20,541 bases of DNA from an uncultured Pseudobdellovibrionaceae bacterium (GTDB lineage Bacteria; Bdellovibrionota; Bdellovibrionia; Bdellovibrionales; Bdellovibrionaceae): NCBI GenBank assembly GCA_937900305.1, contig CALCCV010000566.1, positions 1 through 20,541 on the forward strand, given 5' to 3'. The position numbers were made by a program, and so were the translations under genes. A model generated the notes under the pieces. The model was not told the DNA's origin and ran no database searches. It worked only from the letters and a program-made list of their open reading frames with translations. Below, piece after piece: positions 14,835-20,541 of this stretch (position 1 is its first letter; each line of letters begins with the position of its first letter).

Positions 14835-15680
14835 TTATCGAGCCATGAGCAGAGTGTGTAAACACTTCGGCAATTTCGATCGTCGGTGTCGACCTTTTCC
14901 CAATGGGAAGACGGCCCCAACGACTGTTTTGCGAGACTCCAAGACTGCCCAGTATAAGCTGGTACAGCACTCCATCACTAAAAATGAACCAATGCCGGCG
15001 CCGCCTCGGCCCCAATTGATCATGTCTCGCGCGTTGGTTTCGTAGCAGCCCTGGACGCGCTTTAGGAGCGGTGGGATTTTGAGTGAGCCATAGGGATCTT
15101 CGCAAACCAAAGCCAATTTTTCGTCATACGTTCCGATGGCCATGGTCGCCCCAAAGCCGTGCTCGAGCACGATTTCACGGGACCTGTCGACCCGCACACC
15201 CGAACGGACAAATGGAGCGTTATAAATTGCATTGGTAAAAAGTTCGTCAGCCACCAGATAGAGGTCACTGAGCGAAGACTCGGGAACTGGCAGCTCTGTC
15301 GCAAAGCCCATCATCTCGGCCAGAACTTTTTTCTTCTGTTGAGACTGATTGAATGAAATAGAATTCATTTTCATCTGCGAATTTTTGCCCGCCAGGATGC
15401 TCTCGGGATCTAAGATAGTTTGCAGGGAGTCTTTAAAAAAAGTCTGCGGACTTTCGAGCATCAATAAGGCACTGCGAATTTCGTTCTCGACGTGAGGGCT
15501 TGTGTCGGCCACGACGTGGATGGCTTCGTTGTGCGTGAGCGCTTGAAGCGACGACAATGGCGTGGCGTCTTTGAGTAGGAGCACTTTGCCACGTAAATTT
15601 TCACTTGGTTCCAGGTTGCTATGCACAATGCTGGGGTGAGTGGGGGACTGAATGAGTTTTTGTGCTGCGTTTGTCGCCAT
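14835..15680 (-). CDS. Anti-sigma-factor-kinase-like ATPase (HATPase, RsbW/SpoIIAB type), orphan
   Basis: A 281-residue protein whose C-terminal half looks like a GHKL-fold ATPase of the anti-sigma kinase type. The N-box is VADELFTNAIYNA (Glu146, Asn150, Asn154), a divergent G1-like box is EDPYGSL (194-200), and the glycine-rich lid is GRGGAGIG (224-231). The N-terminal 120 residues are an unrecognised domain, possibly a degenerate receiver-like fold, with hydrophobic strand KVLLL at 32-36. Proteins of this kind bind or phosphorylate sigma-factor antagonists, but no anti-anti-sigma factor, sigma factor or histidine-kinase dimerisation domain is nearby. No Shine-Dalgarno is visible before the ATG at 15680, which lies in a small hairpin. 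The ATPase fold is likely; the function is open. Confidence 0.72.
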   Translation of the reverse strand: MATNAAQKLIQSPTHPSIVHSNLEPSENLRGKVLLLKDATPLSSLQALTHNEAIHVVADTSPHVENEIRSALLMLESPQTFFKDSLQTILDPESILAGKNSQMKMNSISFNQSQQKKKVLAEMMGFATELPVPESSLSDLYLVADELFTNAIYNAPFVRSGVRVDRSREIVLEHGFGATMAIGTYDEKLALVCEDPYGSLKIPPLLKRVQGCYETNARDMINWGRGGAGIGSFLVMECCTSLYWAVLESRKTVVGAVFPLGKGRHRRSKLPKCLHTLLMAR

Positions 15681-15698
15681 ATCGTCTATGAGACATAT
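15679..15698 (-). promoter_or_regulatory. Hairpin covering the start codon of the orphan ATPase
   Basis: On the minus strand ATATGTCT, loop CAT, AGAC, a bulged G and ATAT form an 8-bp stem. Its last two bases are the first two of the start codon. With no Shine-Dalgarno nearby, this could limit translation initiation. Confidence 0.3.
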
Positions 15699-15797
15699 CG
15701 GATTTTCATCCCTAGGCCTAAAACCAAATTGCGGCGAAAATCATCTCATTGCGAGGCGCGGAAGTGTCTAATTTGAGAAAACCTTGGTGTATTGACA

Positions 15798-15814
15798 TCT
15801 AAAAAAAATTTAGA
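15798..15814 (-). terminator. T-rich hairpin at the stop of the A-type carrier gene
   Basis: On the minus strand TCTAAA, five T, TTTAGA is an AT-rich 6-bp stem whose first arm contains the TAA stop. The T-run is inside the hairpin, so it may act as a weak terminator; a longer GC stem is missing. Confidence 0.35.
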
Positions 15815-16136
15815 CGTTGAAGGAAGATCCACAGCCGCAGTTTTTATTGGCGTTGGGATTATTAAAGACAAATCCTTTGCCATTGAGTCCCCCAGAGTAT
15901 TCGAGGGTCATGCCGATGAGGTATAAAAAACTCTGAGCATCCACAACGACTTTTTCTCCGTGAGATTCGAAGGTCTTGTCACCTTCACGAACTTGGTTGT
16001 CGAAATTCATTTTGTAAGAGAGTCCTGAACAGCCACCCTTTTTCACTTCGACTCGCAAAAAATAATCGGCTGGTTTGCCCTCTTCTTCGCGTAAATTCAT
16101 CAGTTTTTTTGCAGCGCTGTCTGAAACTTGAATCAT
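15810..16136 (-). CDS. A-type iron-sulfur carrier protein (IscA/ErpA/HesB family)
   Basis: A 108-residue carrier that delivers Fe-S clusters to target enzymes. The three conserved Cys are present: Cys36 in GGCSGLSY and the pair in NCGCGSSF near the C-terminus. The length and the N-terminal ISDSAAKK-like segment (VSDSAAKKLMNLREEEG) fit IscA, ErpA and SufA proteins; which member cannot be settled. The start at 16136 has GGGAG about six bases upstream. It is downstream of the cysteine desulfurase on the same strand, but a 174-base structured leader separates them, so it may be separately controlled. No IscU scaffold, IscR or Suf genes are in the window. Confidence 0.93.
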   Translation of the reverse strand: MIQVSDSAAKKLMNLREEEGKPADYFLRVEVKKGGCSGLSYKMNFDNQVREGDKTFESHGEKVVVDAQSFLYLIGMTLEYSGGLNGKGFVFNNPNANKNCGCGSSFNV

Positions 16137-16162
16137 AGAAACTCCCTAAAACTCCGTGAAAT

Positions 16163-16180
16163 CTGGCTCCCGATAGCCAG
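16163..16180 (-). promoter_or_regulatory. Leader hairpin before the A-type carrier gene
   Basis: CTGGCT, a six-base loop and AGCCAG form a perfect stem 27-44 bases before the start codon, extendable by three A-T pairs past one mismatch. It is positioned to affect translation or leader stability. Confidence 0.35.
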
Positions 16181-16257
16181 TTTTGGGCGGTGCCTCTGAT
16201 TTGAATGTACCACAATCTGCGCCTGGGAGAAAGCCGTCCTTGCGGAACCTTGCTTCT

Positions 16258-16280
16258 GCCAACTGGTTTATAGAGTTGGC
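16258..16280 (-). terminator. Hairpin after the cysteine desulfurase gene
   Basis: GCCAACT and AGTTGGC are perfect 7-bp arms around a nine-base loop, 31-53 bases after the desulfurase stop. No T-run follows. It may be a partial terminator or part of the A-type carrier leader. Confidence 0.35.
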
Positions 16281-16310
16281 TGGAGGTCCGAAATGATCAT
16301 CAGATGAAAT

Positions 16311-17528
16311 TTAAGGTGCCTTGGCAAAAGCCGAGGTTAAAATTTCGGCGGCGGCATCGATTTCGGCCAGGGTGCTTGGTGCACCAAAAGAAAGACGCAA
16401 GGTGGATCGTGCCTCATTTTGCGAAAGGCCCAGGCCACGCAAAACGTGGCTCATTGAAAAGTCCACGCCATGACAGGCGCTACCCACGCTAAATGCTAAA
16501 CCCGCTAAAGAACTCAAGCGAAGGTCGATGGGTTGATCGTCGAAGGTCAAGTTCATGACATACGGAGTGCGAGTTGGCAGACTCGGTGAAGTTGACGAGT
16601 TCCATTCACAACCTTCCCAAGCGGGACCATTCAAGCGGAATAAAATCTTCTTTGCGCGCAAGTGATCTAGCAATCGAGCTCCCAGACCAGAGACGTGTTG
16701 CCAGTTTTTTTCGAGGCTGAGCGAGGCGTGATCGAGAGCCTCTGCCATCCCAACCACCAACGGAACGGCCTGGGTGCCGCTACGAAAACCGTGATCTTGG
16801 CCTCCGCCAAAACTCCAGTTCGAAAGATTTTGCAACCAGGGGCGCCGAACAAAGAGACCACCAACTCCCTTTGGCCCTTGGAACTTGTGACTGGAAAATG
16901 AAAGGGCGGTGATGGGCCAGTGGTGGAGCGGGATCGGAAATTTTCCCATCGCTTGCGTGGCGTCGGTGTGAAAAAAAATATCACGTGCCGAGCACCATTG
17001 TGAAATTTGATCGATGGGATTGAAGCTGCCCAATTCGTTGTTCACGGCCATCACGCTGATCAATTTTGTTTCCGGTCGGGTTTTCAATTGTAAATCTGCA
17101 AAATCAATTCGGCCATCCGGTAGGGATTTGACCATCTCGAGTTCGAGCCAACCTAAGTCAGACAATTTTTTTAAAGTTTTAACGACGGCGTTGTGTTCAA
17201 GCGGTGAGGAAAGGGCATGGACAGCGCGCTGGCCGGCTTCGCGCCACAACGTCTCGACCAAAGAAAACAAAAATATTTGAATGGATTCGGAAGCTCCAGA
17301 GGTGAAGACAAGTTGTTTAGCGTCGGTGTTCAGAACGGCGGCAATGCGAGACGTTGCCTGATCGAGAGCGGCCTTCGATTGCCACCCATAACTGTGAAGT
17401 TGGCTGGCGGGATTGCCAAATTTTTCGCTCCAGTAGGGGGCCATGGCCGCCACAACTTCAGGCAGACAAGGTGTGGTCGCGGCGTAGTCTAAGTAGATGC
17501 ACGAATTTTTGCGCAGACTCTGATTCAT
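16311..17528 (-). CDS. Cysteine desulfurase (IscS/NifS-like)
   Basis: This PLP enzyme removes sulfur from cysteine for Fe-S cluster and thiolated-cofactor synthesis. The 405-residue protein has YLDYAATTP near the N-terminus, EHNAV with His112, VNNELG, HTDATQAMGK with Asp189 and Gln192, SFSSHKFQGPKG with PLP-binding Lys215, the RSGTQ loop (249-253) and the catalytic loop SVGSACHG with Cys352. The catalytic loop has the length of IscS/NifS (type I) enzymes, but its residues differ from the usual SSGSACTS...P. The length fits the family. It is divergent from the DUF475 gene, with 75 bases between the starts, and no good ribosome binding site is visible at 17528. It probably supplies sulfur to clusters handled by the downstream A-type carrier. 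Confidence 0.94.
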   Translation of the reverse strand: MNQSLRKNSCIYLDYAATTPCLPEVVAAMAPYWSEKFGNPASQLHSYGWQSKAALDQATSRIAAVLNTDAKQLVFTSGASESIQIFLFSLVETLWREAGQRAVHALSSPLEHNAVVKTLKKLSDLGWLELEMVKSLPDGRIDFADLQLKTRPETKLISVMAVNNELGSFNPIDQISQWCSARDIFFHTDATQAMGKFPIPLHHWPITALSFSSHKFQGPKGVGGLFVRRPWLQNLSNWSFGGGQDHGFRSGTQAVPLVVGMAEALDHASLSLEKNWQHVSGLGARLLDHLRAKKILFRLNGPAWEGCEWNSSTSPSLPTRTPYVMNLTFDDQPIDLRLSSLAGLAFSVGSACHGVDFSMSHVLRGLGLSQNEARSTLRLSFGAPSTLAEIDAAAEILTSAFAKAP

Positions 17529-17603
17529 CCGGATGTTTTACATCAGTTGCGCCTAAAAAAAAGCATTGGCCTGATTTTGACCAGTAGTGCTAGTGTTTGT
17601 CCT

Positions 17604-18647
17604 ATGTGGCGATATTTTAAAAGTTCGTTTGTTATTACCTTTTTAGCTTTTGCGGGTTTAGGCGTTTTTTTTGGCGTCACGACGGGCCGCTGGGACGTGA
17701 CGATTGAGGGCATATTCATTGCTTTCGTTTTGGCGATCCTTGAAGTTTCACTCTCGTTTGACAATGCCATCGTCAACGCGACGATTTTAAAAGACATGAC
17801 GCCGCTGTGGCGACGACGATTTCTGACCTGGGGAATTTTGATTGCGGTCTTTGGAATGCGTTTGGTCTTTCCCGTTGCAATTGTGAGCGTGGTGGGCTCT
17901 GTCTCTCCGGTGGAAGCCCTGGTTTTGGCACTTCGGTACCCCGACAAATATGCCCAACTGATGTTGTCGACGCACACACAGGTGGCGGCGTTTGGCGGAG
18001 CTTTTTTGATGATGGTTTGCCTGAAGTACTTTTACGATGTCGAGAAAACCAGTCACTGGTTGTCGGCGATTGAAAAGCCGCTCGTCAAGCTTGGGAAAAT
18101 TGCTTCGATTGAAATTGGATTGACGCTGTTGTCGCTCGTTATTTTGAGTTACTACGTTGAACCCGCTGTTCAATTGAGTTTTTTACTTGCAGGATTTTTT
18201 GGCCTTCTCACCTACATTGCCGTGGATGGATTGTCGTCAGTTCTTGAATCACGAGGATCGGGTTTGCAGGACGCCCACCGGGCCAGCTTCGGGATGTTTT
18301 TGTACCTCGAAGTTTTAGATGCTTCGTTTAGTTTCGATGGAGTCGTCGGTGCATTTGCTATCACTCATCACCTTGTGACCATCATGGTCGGTTTGGGTGT
18401 TGGTGCTTTTTTTGTCCGGAGCTTAACGATCTATTTCGTCGAGCAAGAGACGTTGAGCCAGTTTGAGTTTTTAGAGCATGGTGCTTTTTATGCCATCGGA
18501 ATTTTAGCGGCGATCATGCTTTTAGATCCTTTTTTGCACATTCCCGAGTGGGTCACAGGCTTGGCCGGAGCCGTGGTGATAGGCTTGTCTTTGCATTCAA
18601 GTCTGCGAGCCGCGAAGACTCAAAAGAAATCGGGAGTTTCTCACTGA
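17604..18647 (+). CDS. DUF475 (TerC-like) integral membrane protein
   Basis: A 347-residue protein with about eight or nine hydrophobic helices. Two related motifs are visible: EVSLSFDNAIVNA (47-59) and EVLDASFSFDGVVGA (235-249). Acidic and Ser/Asp residues inside paired helices are the mark of the TerC/DUF475 superfamily, some of whose members move or bind metal ions such as manganese. The substrate is not shown by the sequence. I start at Met 17604, immediately before the first helix; the frame is open back to a TTG at 17547, but that overlaps the divergent promoter region. The ribosome binding site is weak. The following gene begins one base after the stop. Confidence 0.86.
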   Translation: MWRYFKSSFVITFLAFAGLGVFFGVTTGRWDVTIEGIFIAFVLAILEVSLSFDNAIVNATILKDMTPLWRRRFLTWGILIAVFGMRLVFPVAIVSVVGSVSPVEALVLALRYPDKYAQLMLSTHTQVAAFGGAFLMMVCLKYFYDVEKTSHWLSAIEKPLVKLGKIASIEIGLTLLSLVILSYYVEPAVQLSFLLAGFFGLLTYIAVDGLSSVLESRGSGLQDAHRASFGMFLYLEVLDASFSFDGVVGAFAITHHLVTIMVGLGVGAFFVRSLTIYFVEQETLSQFEFLEHGAFYAIGILAAIMLLDPFLHIPEWVTGLAGAVVIGLSLHSSLRAAKTQKKSGVSH

Positions 18648-18648
18648 A

Positions 18649-19368
18649 GTGGCGCACTCGCTAAAGCAACTCATTCTCACTTGCGAGCACGGTGGCGCCG
18701 AAGTTCCAGCGCGCTATCGCAAGTTGTTTGCCGGAAAACAAAGAGTCCTGAAGACCCACCGCGGTTGGGATATTGGAGCCCTCGCTGTGGCAAAAGATTT
18801 ACAAAGGTCTCTGAAGGTTCCGTTGGATCACTGCACGGTTTCACGCTTGGTGGTAGATACGAATCGGATTTTAAAAAGTCCGACCTTATTTAGCGAATTC
18901 ACGTCGCCCCTGCCAGAGCTAGAAAAAGTCAAAATTTTGAAAAAGTACTATCTTCCTTATTGGTCGACAGTGAACCGACGGGCGAAAGAACTGATTCAAA
19001 AGCAAGGCGGAGTGATTCACGTCAGCGTGCATTCGATGACGGATTTTCTTTATGGAAAGCCGCGAGCGATGCAGTTAGCTCTTTTGTACGCTGCCCACCA
19101 CCCTAGAGAAAAATGGTTCGCTAAAATTTGGATCCAGGAGCTTCGCAAAGAATTTCCAAAATTCAAAATCGCGCGGAACAATCCTTACAAGGGCGATGGA
19201 CACAGTCTCACTTATTTTTTGCGCAGGGTTTTTTCGCGCCGACAGTACGTCGGTATTGAAATTGAAATGAATCAAGCACTGCTATTGAGTTTCAAGACGA
19301 CTCAGGAAAAATTCGAATTTTCACAGGCCTTGGCGCGATCCTTAGCGCGGGCCATCGACCGTTTCTGA
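18649..19368 (+). CDS. N-formylglutamate amidohydrolase family protein
   Basis: A 239-residue cytoplasmic metal-dependent hydrolase of the FGase family, whose known members cleave N-formylglutamate or related N-acyl amino acids. The family's segments are all visible: LTCEHGGAEVP (10-20), HRGWDIGA (37-44), SRLVVDTNR (65-73), HVSVHS with His124 and His128, RNNPYKGDGHSLTYFLR (176-192) and GIEIEMNQALL (202-212). No histidine-utilisation genes are nearby, so the real substrate may differ. The start is a GTG at 18649, one base after the upstream stop, with GGGAG 12 bases before it. The 3' end overlaps the opposite-strand transporter gene by 27 bases. Confidence 0.88.
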   Translation: MAHSLKQLILTCEHGGAEVPARYRKLFAGKQRVLKTHRGWDIGALAVAKDLQRSLKVPLDHCTVSRLVVDTNRILKSPTLFSEFTSPLPELEKVKILKKYYLPYWSTVNRRAKELIQKQGGVIHVSVHSMTDFLYGKPRAMQLALLYAAHHPREKWFAKIWIQELRKEFPKFKIARNNPYKGDGHSLTYFLRRVFSRRQYVGIEIEMNQALLLSFKTTQEKFEFSQALARSLARAIDRF

Positions 19369-20250
19369 AGATGTGGTGCTCTCGGCCGGCTTTGTCTGAG
19401 CCGACAAAATTGAAAGTGCAGCGGCCATCAAAATCAGAAAGGCGCCCAGCAATTTGATTTGGGAGGGCTCTTCTTGAAGGAGCCAGACTCCAAAAAAGAA
19501 GGCAAAAGGAGATTCCAGGAGAAAAAGAAGACTTGCGGTGAACGGATTCAAAATCTTTTGGGCTCGAATTTGAATCCAAAATCCAATCAAGCTGGATCCC
19601 AATGCCAAAAATACGACCGAAGCCAGAGCCCGCGAAGATGCGGCAAAAACGTTGGGCCAAGGGTCTAAAAAAGTCATTGGAAAAAAGGCGAGGGCCGCGA
19701 AGAGGGACTGATAATTGTTGAACGAAAAGCTGTCTAAGATTTGCGGAGAAATGCGTTCGATCCACAAAATGTGCAAAGCCACCACGACGCTGCCCATGAG
19801 TGTGAGAATATCTCCCCACTTCACTTCGTCAAAATTGGCACCGGTGAGAATGTAGGTGCCCAACAAAGCCAGCGATGCATAGACATAAGTGCGTTTGTGG
19901 ACGAGCGTCTTGAAAAAAAAATGATTCAGGATGGGAATGATCACCACATAGAGTGTGGTGATGAAGCCACTATTAGTGACGGACGTGCCCTTAAGACCAT
20001 AGGTTTGAAGAATCATAAACCCGGTGATTAGAACCGCGGGCCAAATGCTGAGCCTGAGGTGATTTCCGTCTAGCGACAGTCTTTTACGCGAACAAATTTT
20101 CAACAGCTCGCCGGCGGCAAAAGCTATTGCGAATCGGAGAAACATCAGTTGAAAGACCGAAAAGCTTTCAAATCCCCAAACGGTGGCGACGAAGCCAAAT
20201 CCCCACAGAGCTCCCGCTAGCAGAAGCTCGAGTCCCGCTTTGAGTCTCAA
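19342..20250 (-). CDS. EamA/DMT-superfamily permease
   Basis: A 302-residue inner-membrane protein with ten predicted helices arranged as two EamA repeats (about 8-137 and 148-285). This is the layout of drug/metabolite transporters that export amino acids or other small molecules. Family-like segments include ALWGFGFVATVWG in helix 1 and LESPFAFFFGVWLLQEEPS near the end. The substrate cannot be told. The start is a TTG at 20250 that overlaps the upstream stop as TTGA, with TGAGG about seven bases upstream. It is therefore translationally coupled to the reductase-like gene. Its last nine codons lie opposite the end of the amidohydrolase gene. Confidence 0.9.
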   Translation of the reverse strand: MRLKAGLELLLAGALWGFGFVATVWGFESFSVFQLMFLRFAIAFAAGELLKICSRKRLSLDGNHLRLSIWPAVLITGFMILQTYGLKGTSVTNSGFITTLYVVIIPILNHFFFKTLVHKRTYVYASLALLGTYILTGANFDEVKWGDILTLMGSVVVALHILWIERISPQILDSFSFNNYQSLFAALAFFPMTFLDPWPNVFAASSRALASVVFLALGSSLIGFWIQIRAQKILNPFTASLLFLLESPFAFFFGVWLLQEEPSQIKLLGAFLILMAAALSILSAQTKPAESTTSSETVDGPR

Positions 20251-20541
20251 TCAAAGGCCTCAGCCCAAATTCTCGTTTTGTCAAAATTTTGCATTTCCAG
20301 AGCCGCTTTGGTGTCTTTGATCATGCCGCCGTTGCCGCAGAGATAAAATGTGGTCGGTGTGTTCAGATAGTCCGTTTCAGCAATGAAATTTTGGACGTAG
20401 CCTTTTTTGCCCTGCCATTGGGGGGAGGGTCTGGAAAGAACGTACTCATAGCTGAAACCAGGAATTTTTTCGCGCAGAAGGTCTAGTTCCGCGCGGTAAT
20501 AGATGTCATCTTCCGTTCGAAGTCCAAACAGCATTTTGAAT
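20247..20541 (-). CDS. Ferredoxin-NADP reductase-like flavoprotein, C-terminal part (cut by window edge)
   Basis: Only the last 98 or so codons are present; the reading frame runs off the right edge. The segment LFGLRTEDDIYYRAEL and the later TTFYLCGNGGMIKDTKAAL are typical of the NAD(P)-binding half of ferredoxin reductase-type flavoproteins, where they contact the nicotinamide cofactor and the C-terminal loop. The C-terminus FDKTRIWAEAFD is an aromatic-containing end compatible with Fpr-like enzymes. A Met codon at 20534 is probably internal, because the conserved strand begins there and residues upstream remain in frame. FAD-binding residues are outside the window, so the exact enzyme (ferredoxin reductase, flavodoxin reductase or other) is undecided. 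Confidence 0.75.
   Translation of the reverse strand, partial: FKMLFGLRTEDDIYYRAELDLLREKIPGFSYEYVLSRPSPQWQGKKGYVQNFIAETDYLNTPTTFYLCGNGGMIKDTKAALEMQNFDKTRIWAEAFD

Noticed and set aside
16137..16310. tRNA gene in the desulfurase-carrier gap
   Set aside because: A TTCAAATC stretch looks like a T-loop, but the flanking bases do not pair and no acceptor stem or anticodon arm can be drawn.
1..20541. CRISPR array, insertion sequence, prophage or integrative element
   Set aside because: No spaced direct-repeat series, transposase, integrase or long terminal inverted repeats were seen; gene packing and gene types look like core chromosome.

Overview
The window reads as a gene-dense chromosomal segment of a Gram-negative bacterium. 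The best taxonomic guess is a Bdellovibrio-like member of the Bdellovibrionota. That guess rests on gene content: ZapA next to 5-formyltetrahydrofolate cyclo-ligase, a full-length RNase Y, type IV pilin-like proteins, a secreted subtilase, and a roughly balanced base composition. It is inference, because no marker such as rRNA is present. No tRNA, rRNA, CRISPR array, insertion sequence or phage gene was found, and no intergenic gap exceeds about 210 bases.

Left arm (about 200-8516, all on the minus strand). In transcription order: two small envelope-type proteins of unknown function (8513-8190 and 8193-7720, joined by an ATGA overlap); two ABC half-transporters (7667-5850 and 5869-4004) whose nucleotide-binding domains look like the two unequal halves of an ABCC/MRP-type exporter; three type IV pilin-like (pseudopilin) genes joined by ATGA overlaps (3876-1701); and a membrane-anchored or secreted subtilisin-family protease (1597-203). 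An exporter with small envelope partners, followed by a pseudopilin set and a protease, makes this the most interesting part of the window. Whether it is one functional unit is unproven.

Centre (8620-13769, plus strand). A secreted protein of unknown family is followed by zapA, the folate cyclo-ligase gene, rny, tyrS and a [2Fe-2S] ferredoxin. From the cyclo-ligase onward the genes overlap by 4-10 bases, so RNA decay, tRNA charging and an iron-sulfur protein appear to be translated from one message. A strong hairpin lies between zapA and the cyclo-ligase gene.

Right arm (13919-20541). An alpha/beta hydrolase (plus) converges on an orphan anti-sigma-type ATPase (minus). Then come an A-type Fe-S carrier and an IscS/NifS-like cysteine desulfurase (both minus), separated by a structured 174-base leader. 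Divergent from the desulfurase is a DUF475/TerC-like membrane protein followed one base later by an N-formylglutamate amidohydrolase family protein. The last gene's 3' end overlaps by 27 bases the end of an oppositely oriented EamA-type transporter, which is coupled by a TTGA overlap to a ferredoxin-NADP reductase-like gene cut by the window edge.

Most genes are recognisable housekeeping or envelope functions. The less explained items are the small-protein plus ABCC-like cluster, the pseudopilin-protease arrangement, the orphan ATPase and several hairpins or short repeats in gene junctions.
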